A model generated the notes under the pieces. It was not told the DNA's origin and did no database searches. It worked only from the letters and a program-made list of their open reading frames with translations. Below are positions 57,156 through 64,000 of a stretch of 64,000 nucleotides of DNA, one piece after another. A program made the position numbers and the translations under genes. The stretch is from AC-49 sp963766605. Its GTDB lineage: Bacteria > Actinomycetota > Thermoleophilia > Solirubrobacterales > Solirubrobacteraceae. Every line of letters starts with the position of its first letter. Positions within the stretch are counted from its first letter, which is position 1. The DNA is taken from NCBI GenBank assembly GCA_963766605.1, contig CAVYAT010000002.1, positions 186,001-250,000 of the forward strand, in the 5' to 3' direction.

Positions 57156-58857
57156 CGGGCGTGCGGTGGGCGCCGAGCTCGCCCGTCAGCGGCGCGCGGG
57201 CCTCGAGGTGGCCGAGCAGCCGCGGGTTGGCGTAGCCGGCGTCGAGGATCTCCTGCTCGCTGGACGCGGCGTACTGGTCGCCGGTCACTGGCTCGTCTCC
57301 GACCCACAGCGCAACCCGGTCCGGCGCCGGCTCGTCGTGCAGGCAGCCGGCCGGTGCGTGTTGGGGCGCACCGTCGAGGGGGCCCAGCGCGCTGACCGTC
57401 AGCAGGTCGAGTGCCCGGCGCAGCGACCGCCGCGGGCCGCCGGCCCGCAGCCCGGCGACGACGTGCCGCAGCCGTCGCGGGCGAGCCCGAGCGCCGCCTG
57501 GCCACACGTCGGCCGTGGCCAGGCGCCCGTCGCGCAGGACCCACAGCGGGATGTCGCCATCACGCGCGCCCGTGAGCGAGCCGAGCTCGGCGGTGACCTG
57601 CCCCGCGGGCACCCAGCCGGCCCCGTACACGTGCCGCCGGCCGCGCAGGTCCAGCACCCGCACGAGCCCCAGCTCGGCGTCGATCGCCCCGTCGCGGACG
57701 ATCGCGCGCATGGCTGCGCTGTGCAGCTGGCGAAACGAGATGCGCGGGTCCCGCGGGCCCGATGGCGGACGCCGGCGGACGCTCTCGCGCAGCGAGTTGT
57801 CGATTGCCGCCACGAGCTCGCGGTCACCGCGTTCGCGCGCCACGGCGCGCACGGACTCCATCTGCGCGTAGACCGACAGCAGCCCAGGTCGGTCGGCCGC
57901 CAGCGCCTCGAGGTCGAGCTGGGGTGGGAAGGCGGTCGCCAGCTCGAGCACGCCCGCCACGCGCAGGCACGCCATCGTGTGGATGCACTTCGGGCACTCG
58001 CCGCAGTTGTCGGGCCGGTTGGCCTCGTAGCAGACCTTCACCAGGCCGAGCAGGTCGGGCCGGTGCTCGGCGAGCCACAGGACCTTGCCCATGCGGGTGA
58101 GGCCCATGCCGCCGGCCTCGAACGCGATCCGCCGCGACGACCACAGCGGGTCGATCGCCGGGCCGACCCCGTTCGGCTCGTAGGACTGGACCGAGTCGCT
58201 CGCCGGGATCACGAGCCGCCCGATCCCACCCGACAGCGCGTGGCCGACCCACGCCAGCCCCGCGCCGACCGCGTCGTCCCAGTCGAACAGGGTGTCGCCC
58301 AGTGCCCGCAGTGGGGCGTCGACCACGATCAGCGGGAAGCCGAGCTTCGCGGCGGCTTCGGTTGCCAGCTCGATCTCAGCAGCGCGGACGTCGTCGTCGT
58401 GCACGGGCTCGAATTGATCGATGTAGAGCAGCGCGTCGATCGGGGCGTCGGCGCCCTGCCCGAGCGCCGCCTGGTGCAGCGAGTCCACGCCGCGCGACAG
58501 GCATGACGCGGTCATCGGCGATGGCGGCCCGTCCGGCTTCAGCCGTCCCGCCGCGCGGACGCCGACGCGGCGCAGCCGGCCGCGCCCGCACTCGACGAAG
58601 TAGCTCTGGATCGCGTCGGTGCGACCCAGCAGCGACGCGTCGACCCGCCCCTGGAGCTCGAGGTCCTCGCCGCGGCGCATGGCCAGCAACAGCGCCAGCC
58701 CGAGCGTGCCGCTGAGGTCGTCGGGCTCGGGCGTCGCGAACTCGGCCGGCACGTGGACGTCGACCCCCCACGGTGGCGCGCTGTCGCTTCGCACGACGAC
58801 GCGGCGCACGGCGCGGCCGTCGTCGAGCAGCTCGAGGCCGGCGTTTTCGACGATCAT
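57136..58857 (-). CDS. QueC-like PP-loop protein of unknown function
   Basis: A 573-residue protein. Residues about 112-310 look like an ATP-pyrophosphatase (N-type). SRGVDSLH at 121-128 is a P-loop of the SGGxDS kind with Arg for the second residue. LLYIDQFE and VVDAPLR follow, then RIAFEAGGMGLTRMGKVLWLAEHRPDLLGLVKVCYE. The zinc-type cysteines C285, C288, C291 and C297 (NCGECPKCIHTMAC) resemble QueC. The N-terminal 110 and C-terminal 260 residues match nothing I know. It overlaps the fusion gene (ATGA). It probably adenylates a carboxylate or amide on a glycan precursor, which is inferred only from the fold. Confidence 0.7.
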   Translation of the reverse strand: MIVENAGLELLDDGRAVRRVVVRSDSAPPWGVDVHVPAEFATPEPDDLSGTLGLALLLAMRRGEDLELQGRVDASLLGRTDAIQSYFVECGRGRLRRVGVRAAGRLKPDGPPSPMTASCLSRGVDSLHQAALGQGADAPIDALLYIDQFEPVHDDDVRAAEIELATEAAAKLGFPLIVVDAPLRALGDTLFDWDDAVGAGLAWVGHALSGGIGRLVIPASDSVQSYEPNGVGPAIDPLWSSRRIAFEAGGMGLTRMGKVLWLAEHRPDLLGLVKVCYEANRPDNCGECPKCIHTMACLRVAGVLELATAFPPQLDLEALAADRPGLLSVYAQMESVRAVARERGDRELVAAIDNSLRESVRRRPPSGPRDPRISFRQLHSAAMRAIVRDGAIDAELGLVRVLDLRGRRHVYGAGWVPAGQVTAELGSLTGARDGDIPLWVLRDGRLATADVWPGGARARPRRLRHVVAGLRAGGPRRSLRRALDLLTVSALGPLDGAPQHAPAGCLHDEPAPDRVALWVGDEPVTGDQYAASSEQEILDAGYANPRLLGHLEARAPLTGELGAHRTPVIPWAP

Positions 58858-60980
58858 CGGCCGTCGACGAGGACCGTCTCCAGCGCCGCGTCGCGCGTGG
58901 CCCAGCTGACCTTGTAGCGCTCGTCGCCACGCAGCATGCGGAACTCGCGCGCCCCCTCCTCGCAGGCGTCGCGGATCGTCGCGGCGAACAGGACGCCGCC
59001 GACGCGGGCGTGGTCAAACGCCGGGTCGCGGCCCGCCTGGTAGAACCACTCGGCCGCGCCGACACGCAGCCCGTATGTCGCCGCGACCGGTCGATCGTCG
59101 AGCTCGAGCACTCGCAGCCGCAGCCAGCCGAGCCTCAGCGCGATCGCGGCCAGCTCCCGTTGCAGTTCGGCACGCGGGCCGGAGAAGACCGACGTCGTGT
59201 TGGACCAGCGCGCGTTGTGCAGGGCAAACAGCGTCGCGAGGTCGTCGTCGAGCGTCCGCGCGTCGGCGGTGCGAACCGTCACGGCGTGCGTGCGGGCGAG
59301 GCGGTTGAAGCGGTTGCGCACCTGGCCTCGCAGGTTGGCGCTGCGGGTTGCCAGCAGCGCGTCGAAGCCGGCCTCGGGAAGGTCGATGACCGGCGAGCGC
59401 GTGCGGCGCACGACGGTGCCCCCGAGCCAGCGCGCGCTGCCCGCGGTCATGTCGTCGGCGATCATCCGCGCGCCACGGGAGGTCACGTAGTCGCCCAGCG
59501 CCCGCAGCGCAACCGCGTGGTGCTCGGGCGCGCCGATCGGTCCGAGCAGGTCGGCGTCGACGTGACCGACGAAACGCAGCTCGTCGCCGGCCTCGAACAC
59601 CGGCAGCAGCGCCACGATCTCACCGTCGACGTGGACCGCCCCGAGGTGCAGCGGACGCTCGTCGCCGAGGTGGCGCCACCACAGGTCGGCGAACCACCAG
59701 CTCGCGAACGGATTACCGGTGGCCGGCGCGAATCGATCCCACAGCGCGCGGGCGTCCTCGAGGTCCCCGAGCGGCTCAACGGTGACGTCGGGCTCGCTGT
59801 CGGGATCCGCGCCGCGAGCGACCGTGGCGGTCAGCTCGGCGACGGCGGGCAGCGGGTCGGTCTGGGCCACCGGGCGCGGCCGCGGTCCGGCGAGGGCCGA
59901 CTCGACGGCGCCGACGAGTGCCGCCGGGCCGTCGTGGCGGGCGACGGGGACGACCCCGGGCGCGACCGAGGCGAGCCCCTGGGCCTTGACGCGGGTGTAG
60001 TCGTCGCCCCACAACAGCACGGCCGGGGTGCCGCCCGCGGCAGCGAACACGGCCAGGTGGTAGCGCGACCCGACGGCGACCCGTGCGCCCGCGACGATAC
60101 CCGCGAGCTCGGCGTCGGACGGCACGGGATCGAGGATCTCCAGCGCCGCGGCATCGGGCAGCGCGTTGCGCAGCGCCTCGAGCCCCTCGGCGTCGGGCCA
60201 GCCCGGGTAGAAGTCCATCGCGAAGGCCACGGTCGGAAGGCCGTGGTCGGCGGCCAGGGCCGCGACCGCCGGCGCGAGCGACTCCGCCGTCGCCGGCGCG
60301 GCGCACAGCACCGCATACGGCGCCCGGCCGGTGACCGCCACCGGCGCTCGCGGGAGCGAGACCGCGTCGTCGATCGCCTCGATCGCCTCGATTGCGCCGA
60401 GCTCGCGCGCGAGCGCGGACGACGTGGTGCGGTCGCGCACCGTCACGCTGGCCGCGCCGCGCAGCAGTCGCCCGAGGACCAGGCGGTCGAGATCGCTTGA
60501 GACCGGGCCGACGGTGACGCCCGACACGATCCGCGGCACGCCGGCGGCGGCCGCCACGGCGCAAGCCGCGGCCTGGCTCCACAGCACGTGGCTGAACTCG
60601 CTGGCCAGCGACCCTGCCCCGAGGTCGACGAGCGCGGCCGCACCGCAGATGAGCTCGAGCGTGTCGCGGACGCCCGGCCCGACCGACATCGGGCCGCGAC
60701 CGTCGGCCGCGGCGACCAGTGCGCCCATGCGGCGCAGCATCAGCGGCCGGCCGGCCGGCGTGCCGGGTGGGTCCGGCGCCAGGAGGTAGGCGCTCAGATC
60801 GTGCGCGGCGGCGACGCCGAAGCGGTCGCGCAGGATCGCCGGATCGGCGCCCAGCACCACCGGCCGGGCGTGGGGGAGATGAGTCGCGAGCTGCACGAGA
60901 TGCGTGCGAAGGATCGCGTCGTCGCCGACATGCCGGTGGGTCGCCCAGCCTCCGACGTAGACGATGCGTGGGCCTTCCAC
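58854..60980 (-). CDS. Polysaccharide pyruvyltransferase-like / FemAB-GNAT-like fusion
   Basis: A 708-residue protein of two domains. Residues 1-385 follow the WcaK/CsaB pyruvyltransferase pattern (VYVGGWATHRHVGDDAILRTHL, IVSGVTVGPVSSDLD, SVTVRDRTTSSALAREL, and the late VGSRYHLAVFAAAGGTPAVLLW with its catalytic-region His). Residues about 405-708 are a BioF2/FemAB-type acyltransferase (WWFADLWWRHLG, LRGQVRNRFNRLARTH, FALHNARWSNTTSVF, EWFYQAGRDPAF, FRMLRGDERYKVSW). One polypeptide could therefore pyruvylate and acylate or aminoacylate the same glycan. The start is GTG, with TAGGAT 6 bases upstream. Confidence 0.8.
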   Translation of the reverse strand: MEGPRIVYVGGWATHRHVGDDAILRTHLVQLATHLPHARPVVLGADPAILRDRFGVAAAHDLSAYLLAPDPPGTPAGRPLMLRRMGALVAAADGRGPMSVGPGVRDTLELICGAAALVDLGAGSLASEFSHVLWSQAAACAVAAAAGVPRIVSGVTVGPVSSDLDRLVLGRLLRGAASVTVRDRTTSSALARELGAIEAIEAIDDAVSLPRAPVAVTGRAPYAVLCAAPATAESLAPAVAALAADHGLPTVAFAMDFYPGWPDAEGLEALRNALPDAAALEILDPVPSDAELAGIVAGARVAVGSRYHLAVFAAAGGTPAVLLWGDDYTRVKAQGLASVAPGVVPVARHDGPAALVGAVESALAGPRPRPVAQTDPLPAVAELTATVARGADPDSEPDVTVEPLGDLEDARALWDRFAPATGNPFASWWFADLWWRHLGDERPLHLGAVHVDGEIVALLPVFEAGDELRFVGHVDADLLGPIGAPEHHAVALRALGDYVTSRGARMIADDMTAGSARWLGGTVVRRTRSPVIDLPEAGFDALLATRSANLRGQVRNRFNRLARTHAVTVRTADARTLDDDLATLFALHNARWSNTTSVFSGPRAELQRELAAIALRLGWLRLRVLELDDRPVAATYGLRVGAAEWFYQAGRDPAFDHARVGGVLFAATIRDACEEGAREFRMLRGDERYKVSWATRDAALETVLVDGR

Positions 60981-60986
60981 CGCGCC

Positions 60987-60992
60987 ATCCTA
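60987..60992 (-). promoter_or_regulatory. Putative leaderless -10 (TAGGAT) for the fusion gene
   Basis: TAGGAT is 6 bases before the GTG at 60980. Its TAG (60990-60992) is the stop codon of the upstream GT4 gene. Confidence 0.45.
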
Positions 60993-62096
60993 GCCGGGAG
61001 TGATCGCCTGGAGCCCGGCTTCGAGGCGGTCCAACGGGACGGGGCGCAGAACGGCTTGCGCGTGGCCGCGAGCGTGGCGAGCGGCATGCGACCACGCGGA
61101 CTCGTCGGCGATCAGACGCTGGATCGCGGTCTCCCAGGCGGTGATGTCGTCGCGCGGTGCGACCAGCAGATCGCCCGGCACGTACTCGGCCATCCCGCCC
61201 GCGGCCGACGCCAGCACCGGCACGCCCCGCGCCAGCGCTTCCCAGGCCACGCGACCGAACGGCTCGTCCCACTGCGACGGGACGAGCAGCAACGCGCAGC
61301 CGTGCAGCAGCTCGTCGATCGGCGCTGGTGCGACCACTGTCGCACCGGCCTCGAGCAACTCGGCGCGCTGCGCGTCGGTCAACCCAGCCTCGGTGACACG
61401 GACCTGCGGCGCGCCGGCCGTGCGCGCTGCCCGCACGAGCGCCGGCAGCAGCGTGACGCCCTTGATCGGCGACCAGTTCGCGGCAACGCACGCCACCGGC
61501 CCGTCGTGGCGCGCATCGGCGCGGCGCGGCATGTCCGGCCCCACGCAGTAGACGACGGTGGCCTCCCGGCCCGACCATGCCCGTGCCGAGGCGGCGACCG
61601 CGGCGCTATGGGCAAACAGCGCCGCGGCACTCGCGACGGCGCGGTCGTGGTCGACCCGCGACGCCGCAAGCGCGTCGCGCTCGGCGCCGGCCAGCCGCGT
61701 GGCTGCGGGGCAGCCGACACAGTCACCGCCGGCCGGGCATCGCGAGGCCGGGTCAAAGGCGAGCTTGCACAGCGACTCGTAGGAGGCGAACACGAGAGCC
61801 CCCGGCACGCCGGCCTCGGCGGCGGCCCGCAGCGCGCCCGGCGCGCCGTGCAGCTGGGCGACCACGACGTCGGGGCGGCGCTGGGCGATCTGGCGCGCGA
61901 CATGGTCATACAGCTGCGCGCGCTGGGCGGCGCGCCAGCGCCAGTAGCGCTCCGGCCCGGGGCGGCCGTCGGCGGGTAGGTACGCGGTCTGAGTCGTGTG
62001 GCCGCGGGCGCGCAGCCCGTCGGCCCACTCGAGCATCGTCCGCTCCGCTCCGCCGCGCGCCGGCACGAGCAGCTCGGAGGCGAACAGGACGTCCAT
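60990..62096 (-). CDS. GT4-family glycosyltransferase with Cys cluster
   Basis: A 368-residue GT4 enzyme: VLFASELLVPARGGAERTMLEWADGLRARGH at the N-terminus, and the same C-x5-C-x2-C-P arrangement (SRCPAGGDCVGCP) near residue 118 as the enzyme at 55253. The donor half has ACVAANWSPIKGVTLLPALV and VPSQWDEPFGRVAWEALARGVPVLASAAGGMAEYV. The ATG at 62096 has TAGGTT 8 bases upstream. First gene of a minus-strand run with the fusion and PP-loop genes. Probably paralogous to the 55253 enzyme. Confidence 0.9.
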   Translation of the reverse strand: MDVLFASELLVPARGGAERTMLEWADGLRARGHTTQTAYLPADGRPGPERYWRWRAAQRAQLYDHVARQIAQRRPDVVVAQLHGAPGALRAAAEAGVPGALVFASYESLCKLAFDPASRCPAGGDCVGCPAATRLAGAERDALAASRVDHDRAVASAAALFAHSAAVAASARAWSGREATVVYCVGPDMPRRADARHDGPVACVAANWSPIKGVTLLPALVRAARTAGAPQVRVTEAGLTDAQRAELLEAGATVVAPAPIDELLHGCALLLVPSQWDEPFGRVAWEALARGVPVLASAAGGMAEYVPGDLLVAPRDDITAWETAIQRLIADESAWSHAARHARGHAQAVLRPVPLDRLEAGLQAITPG

Positions 62097-62104
62097 CGAC
62101 GCGC

Positions 62105-62130
62105 AACCTACGCCAACGACGCCGTAGGAT
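62105..62130. promoter_or_regulatory. Divergent -10 pair between GT4 and trpB2
   Basis: Minus-strand TAGGTT (62105-62110) is 8 bases before the GT4 ATG. Plus-strand TAGGAT (62125-62130) is 26 bases before the trpB2 ATG, which has its own GAGGAG site at 62145-62150. One side looks leaderless and the other leadered. Confidence 0.5.
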
Positions 62131-62156
62131 CGGCGGCCCCGCACGAGGAGACGAGG

Positions 62157-63521
62157 ATGGCGCCGCGCACGCAGTTCCTGTTGACCGAGGACCGCATTCC
62201 CACCCACTGGGTCAACATCGGGCCCGATCTGCCCGGTGAGCCACTGCCGCCGCTGAACCCGCAGACCAAGGAGCCGGCCGGGCCGCCGGACCTGACGCCG
62301 ATCTTCCCGATGGCGCTGATCCTCCAGGAGGTCAGCACCGACCCCGAGGTCGAGATCCCCGAGCCGGTGCGTGACGCCTACGCGCGCTGGCGCCCGACGC
62401 CGCTGCGCCGCGCGGTCGCGCTGGAGAAGGCGCTCGACACCCCGGCCCACATCTACTTCAAGAACGAGTCGGTCTCTCCGGCCGGGTCGCACAAGCCCAA
62501 CTCGGCCGTCCCCCAGGCCTACGAGAACGCGCAGGCCGGCATCAAGCGGCTCGTCACCGAGACCGGTGCCGGGCAGTGGGGCAGCGCGCTGAGCTTCGCG
62601 TGCGCGCTGTTCGGGCTGGAGTGCGAGGTCTTCATGGTCGGTTCGTCCTACGACCAGAAGCCCTACCGGCGCTCGATGATCGAGACGTGGGGGGCGACCG
62701 TGCATCGCTCGCCGTCGAACCTCACCGAGTCGGGTCGTGCGCAGGCGGGGCATCCGACCGGCTCGCTGGGGATCGCGATCTCCGAAGCGGTCGAGGTCGC
62801 GGCCCAGGACCCCGACGCCAACTACGCGCTCGGCTCGGTGCTGTCGCACGTGTGCCTGCACCAGACGGTCATCGGGCAGGAGTCGATCGAGCAGATGGCG
62901 ATGGCGGGCGAGGAGCCCGACGTCGTGATCGGCTGCGTCGGCGGCGGCTCGAACTTCGCCGGGCTGGCGTTCCCGTGGCTGCGGCGCAACCTGCGCGACG
63001 GCGCCCGCACGCGCTTCATCGGCGCTGAGCCGGCCGCCTGCCCGACGCTGACCAGGGGCATCTACGCCTACGACTACGGCGACACCGTCGGCCTGACGCC
63101 GCTGATGCCGATGTACACGCTCGGCCACGACTTCGTACCGCCGCCGGTGCACGCCGGCGGGTTGCGCTACCACGGCGACTCGCCGCTGCTGTGCGCGATC
63201 GTCAAGGCGGGGCTGATCGAGGCCCGGGCCGTTCGTCAGAACCCGACGTTCGAGGCTGCGCTGATGTTCGCCCGCGCCGAGGGGATCATCCCGGCGCCCG
63301 AGTCGGCCCACGCGATCCGCGTCGCGATCGACGAGGCGCTGGCGGCGAAGGAGGCCGGTGAGGAGCGCGTGATCCTGTTCAACCTCTCCGGGCACGGCCA
63401 CTTCGACATGAGCGCCTACGACGCCTATCTGTCGGGCGACCTCGAGGATCCCGAGTTCGACGAGGCGGCCGAGCGGGCGGCGCTGGCGACGCTGCCCGAG
63501 GGCGTCCCCGTCATCGCCTGA
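62157..63521 (+). CDS. Tryptophan synthase beta-like protein (TrpB2)
   Basis: A 454-residue PLP enzyme of the TrpB2 subgroup. The extended N-terminus (THWVNIGPDLPGEPLPPLNP) is typical of TrpB2. The Schiff-base Lys is in ESVSPAGSHKPNSAVPQAY, followed by TETGAGQWGSALSFACALFGLECEVFMV, the glycine-rich phosphate loop CVGGGSNFAG and the C-terminal LSGHGHFDMSAYDAY. TrpB2 makes tryptophan from indole and serine, without needing TrpA. GAGGAG precedes the ATG by 6 bases. No other trp genes are in the window. Confidence 0.93.
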   Translation: MAPRTQFLLTEDRIPTHWVNIGPDLPGEPLPPLNPQTKEPAGPPDLTPIFPMALILQEVSTDPEVEIPEPVRDAYARWRPTPLRRAVALEKALDTPAHIYFKNESVSPAGSHKPNSAVPQAYENAQAGIKRLVTETGAGQWGSALSFACALFGLECEVFMVGSSYDQKPYRRSMIETWGATVHRSPSNLTESGRAQAGHPTGSLGIAISEAVEVAAQDPDANYALGSVLSHVCLHQTVIGQESIEQMAMAGEEPDVVIGCVGGGSNFAGLAFPWLRRNLRDGARTRFIGAEPAACPTLTRGIYAYDYGDTVGLTPLMPMYTLGHDFVPPPVHAGGLRYHGDSPLLCAIVKAGLIEARAVRQNPTFEAALMFARAEGIIPAPESAHAIRVAIDEALAAKEAGEERVILFNLSGHGHFDMSAYDAYLSGDLEDPEFDEAAERAALATLPEGVPVIA

Positions 63522-63594
63522 ACGCGCCACACCCCTCCGGTCGGCGCCGCGTCGACCTCGCGCTCCCACTCCGGCTCGTGGACGTCGGGCGTGC

Positions 63595-64000
63595 TCAATC
63601 CCGTCTCCAGTCCCCGCTGCGCCCGCCGCTCTTGGCGACGAGCTCGACCCGCTCGATCGCGGCGCTGCGATCGAGCCCCTTGACCATGTCATAGACGGTC
63701 AGCGCCGCCACCGCGGCCGCCGTCATCGCCTCCATCTCGACGCCGGTGCGCGCGGTCACCGCCGCCGTCGCCACGAGCTCGACCCGGTCACCGGCAATCG
63801 TCGCCTCGACATCGACATGGTCGAGGCCGAGCGGGTGGCAGAGCGGGATCAGCTCGGCGGTGCGCTTGGCGGCCTGGATGCCGGCGATCCGTGCCGTCCC
63901 CAGGACGTCGCCCTTGGGCATGTCGCCGGCCGCCACGGCGGCGGCCGTCGCGGGCGCCATCGTCACCACCGCGCGTGCGGTCGCGCGCCGCGCCGTGATC
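63595..64000 (-). CDS. moaC: Cyclic pyranopterin monophosphate synthase (MoaC), 5' end beyond window
   Basis: The frame runs through the window edge: TARRATARAVVTMAP near the edge is the conserved T-x-R-x-A-x-A-x-G-x-V-x-M stretch, so an internal ATG at 63969 is not the true start. Further motifs are KGDVLGTARIAGIQAAKRTAELIPLCHPLGLDHV, VELVATAAVTARTGVEMEAMTAAAVAALTVYDMVKGLDR and the terminal LVAKSGGRSGD, all as in MoaC. It acts with MoaA to make cyclic pyranopterin monophosphate. The 73-base gap before trpB2's end has no further feature. Confidence 0.95.
   Translation of the reverse strand, partial: ITARRATARAVVTMAPATAAAVAAGDMPKGDVLGTARIAGIQAAKRTAELIPLCHPLGLDHVDVEATIAGDRVELVATAAVTARTGVEMEAMTAAAVAALTVYDMVKGLDRSAAIERVELVAKSGGRSGDWRRD

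Noticed and set aside
54172..62096. Reading the cluster as mycothiol biosynthesis (MshA, MshB, MshC, MshD)
   Set aside because: The GT4 and PIG-L parts fit loosely, but MshC is a CysRS-like enzyme with HIGH/KMSKS motifs and MshD is a double GNAT. The PP-loop and WcaK/FemAB proteins match neither.

Overview
The window is about 64 kb of very GC-rich DNA (third codon positions almost all G or C) with many GTG starts, densely packed genes and 1-4 base stop/start overlaps (ATGA, GTGA, TGATG). GC content, a split rpsF-ssb-rpsR-rplI-dnaB block, TreT plus OtsA, a P450, class IV aminotransferase genes and a FlgM-like anti-sigma fragment fit a deep-branching actinobacterium. Thermoleophilia (Solirubrobacterales such as Conexibacter or Patulibacter relatives) is my best guess, inferred from style and gene content, not from a marker search. 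I see no rRNA, prophage, transposase or CRISPR array. Most of the window is chromosomal housekeeping sequence.

Layout. 1-5041: end of an unassigned gene, a class IV aminotransferase, then nucleotide-sugar genes (2-epimerase, 6-dehydrogenase, Gfo/Idh oxidoreductase, hexapeptide acetyltransferase) resembling the route to UDP-acetamido-hexuronic acids. 5048-11102, minus strand: rpsF, ssb, a cyclodeaminase-like gene, a small ORF, a sigma factor, rpsR, rplI, dnaB, purA. 11179-14326: trehalose genes. 14358-17621: response regulator, histidine kinase and HtrA lipoprotein. 17678-24475: degenerate M28-like membrane protein, sortase, FlgM-like ORF, thiL, infA, a class A PBP and MscS. 24474-29577: PIG-V-like mannosyltransferase, HAD hydrolase, CPBP protease, secreted lipase, L,D-transpeptidase. 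29593-34641: small membrane protein, pyrE, tRNA-Arg(CCT) and a Dpp-type ABC transporter without its binding protein. 34668-37354: divergent P450/TetR pair around an operator, plus a SHOCT protein. 37355-41519: seven-gene minus-strand operon (TlpA, GNAT, galT, dtd, unknown, nitroreductase, pentapeptide). 41674-44484: SF2 helicase with a long acidic insertion. 44537-44706: inverted-repeat element. 44766-54120: patatin, birA, SAM hydrolase, cobA-hemD, hemC, hemA, ccmDCBA and mog, most of it one heme/cytochrome c operon. 54172-62096: glycoconjugate cluster with three GT4 enzymes, a PIG-L deacetylase, a QueC-like PP-loop protein and a pyruvyltransferase-acyltransferase fusion. 62157-64000: TrpB2 and the start of moaC at the edge.

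The most general signal is in the starts. Many genes lacking a Shine-Dalgarno sequence have a TAnnnT hexamer 6-10 bases before the start codon, as expected for leaderless transcripts. In seven places the stop codon of the upstream gene (TAG six times, TAA once) is itself the first half of that hexamer. The best candidates for new biology are this stop-codon/-10 overlap, the 54-62 kb glycoconjugate cluster with its PP-loop and fusion proteins, the helicase with an acidic spacer inside its motor, the FlgM-like fragment after the sortase stop, and the sigma factor unit placed between ssb and rpsR.
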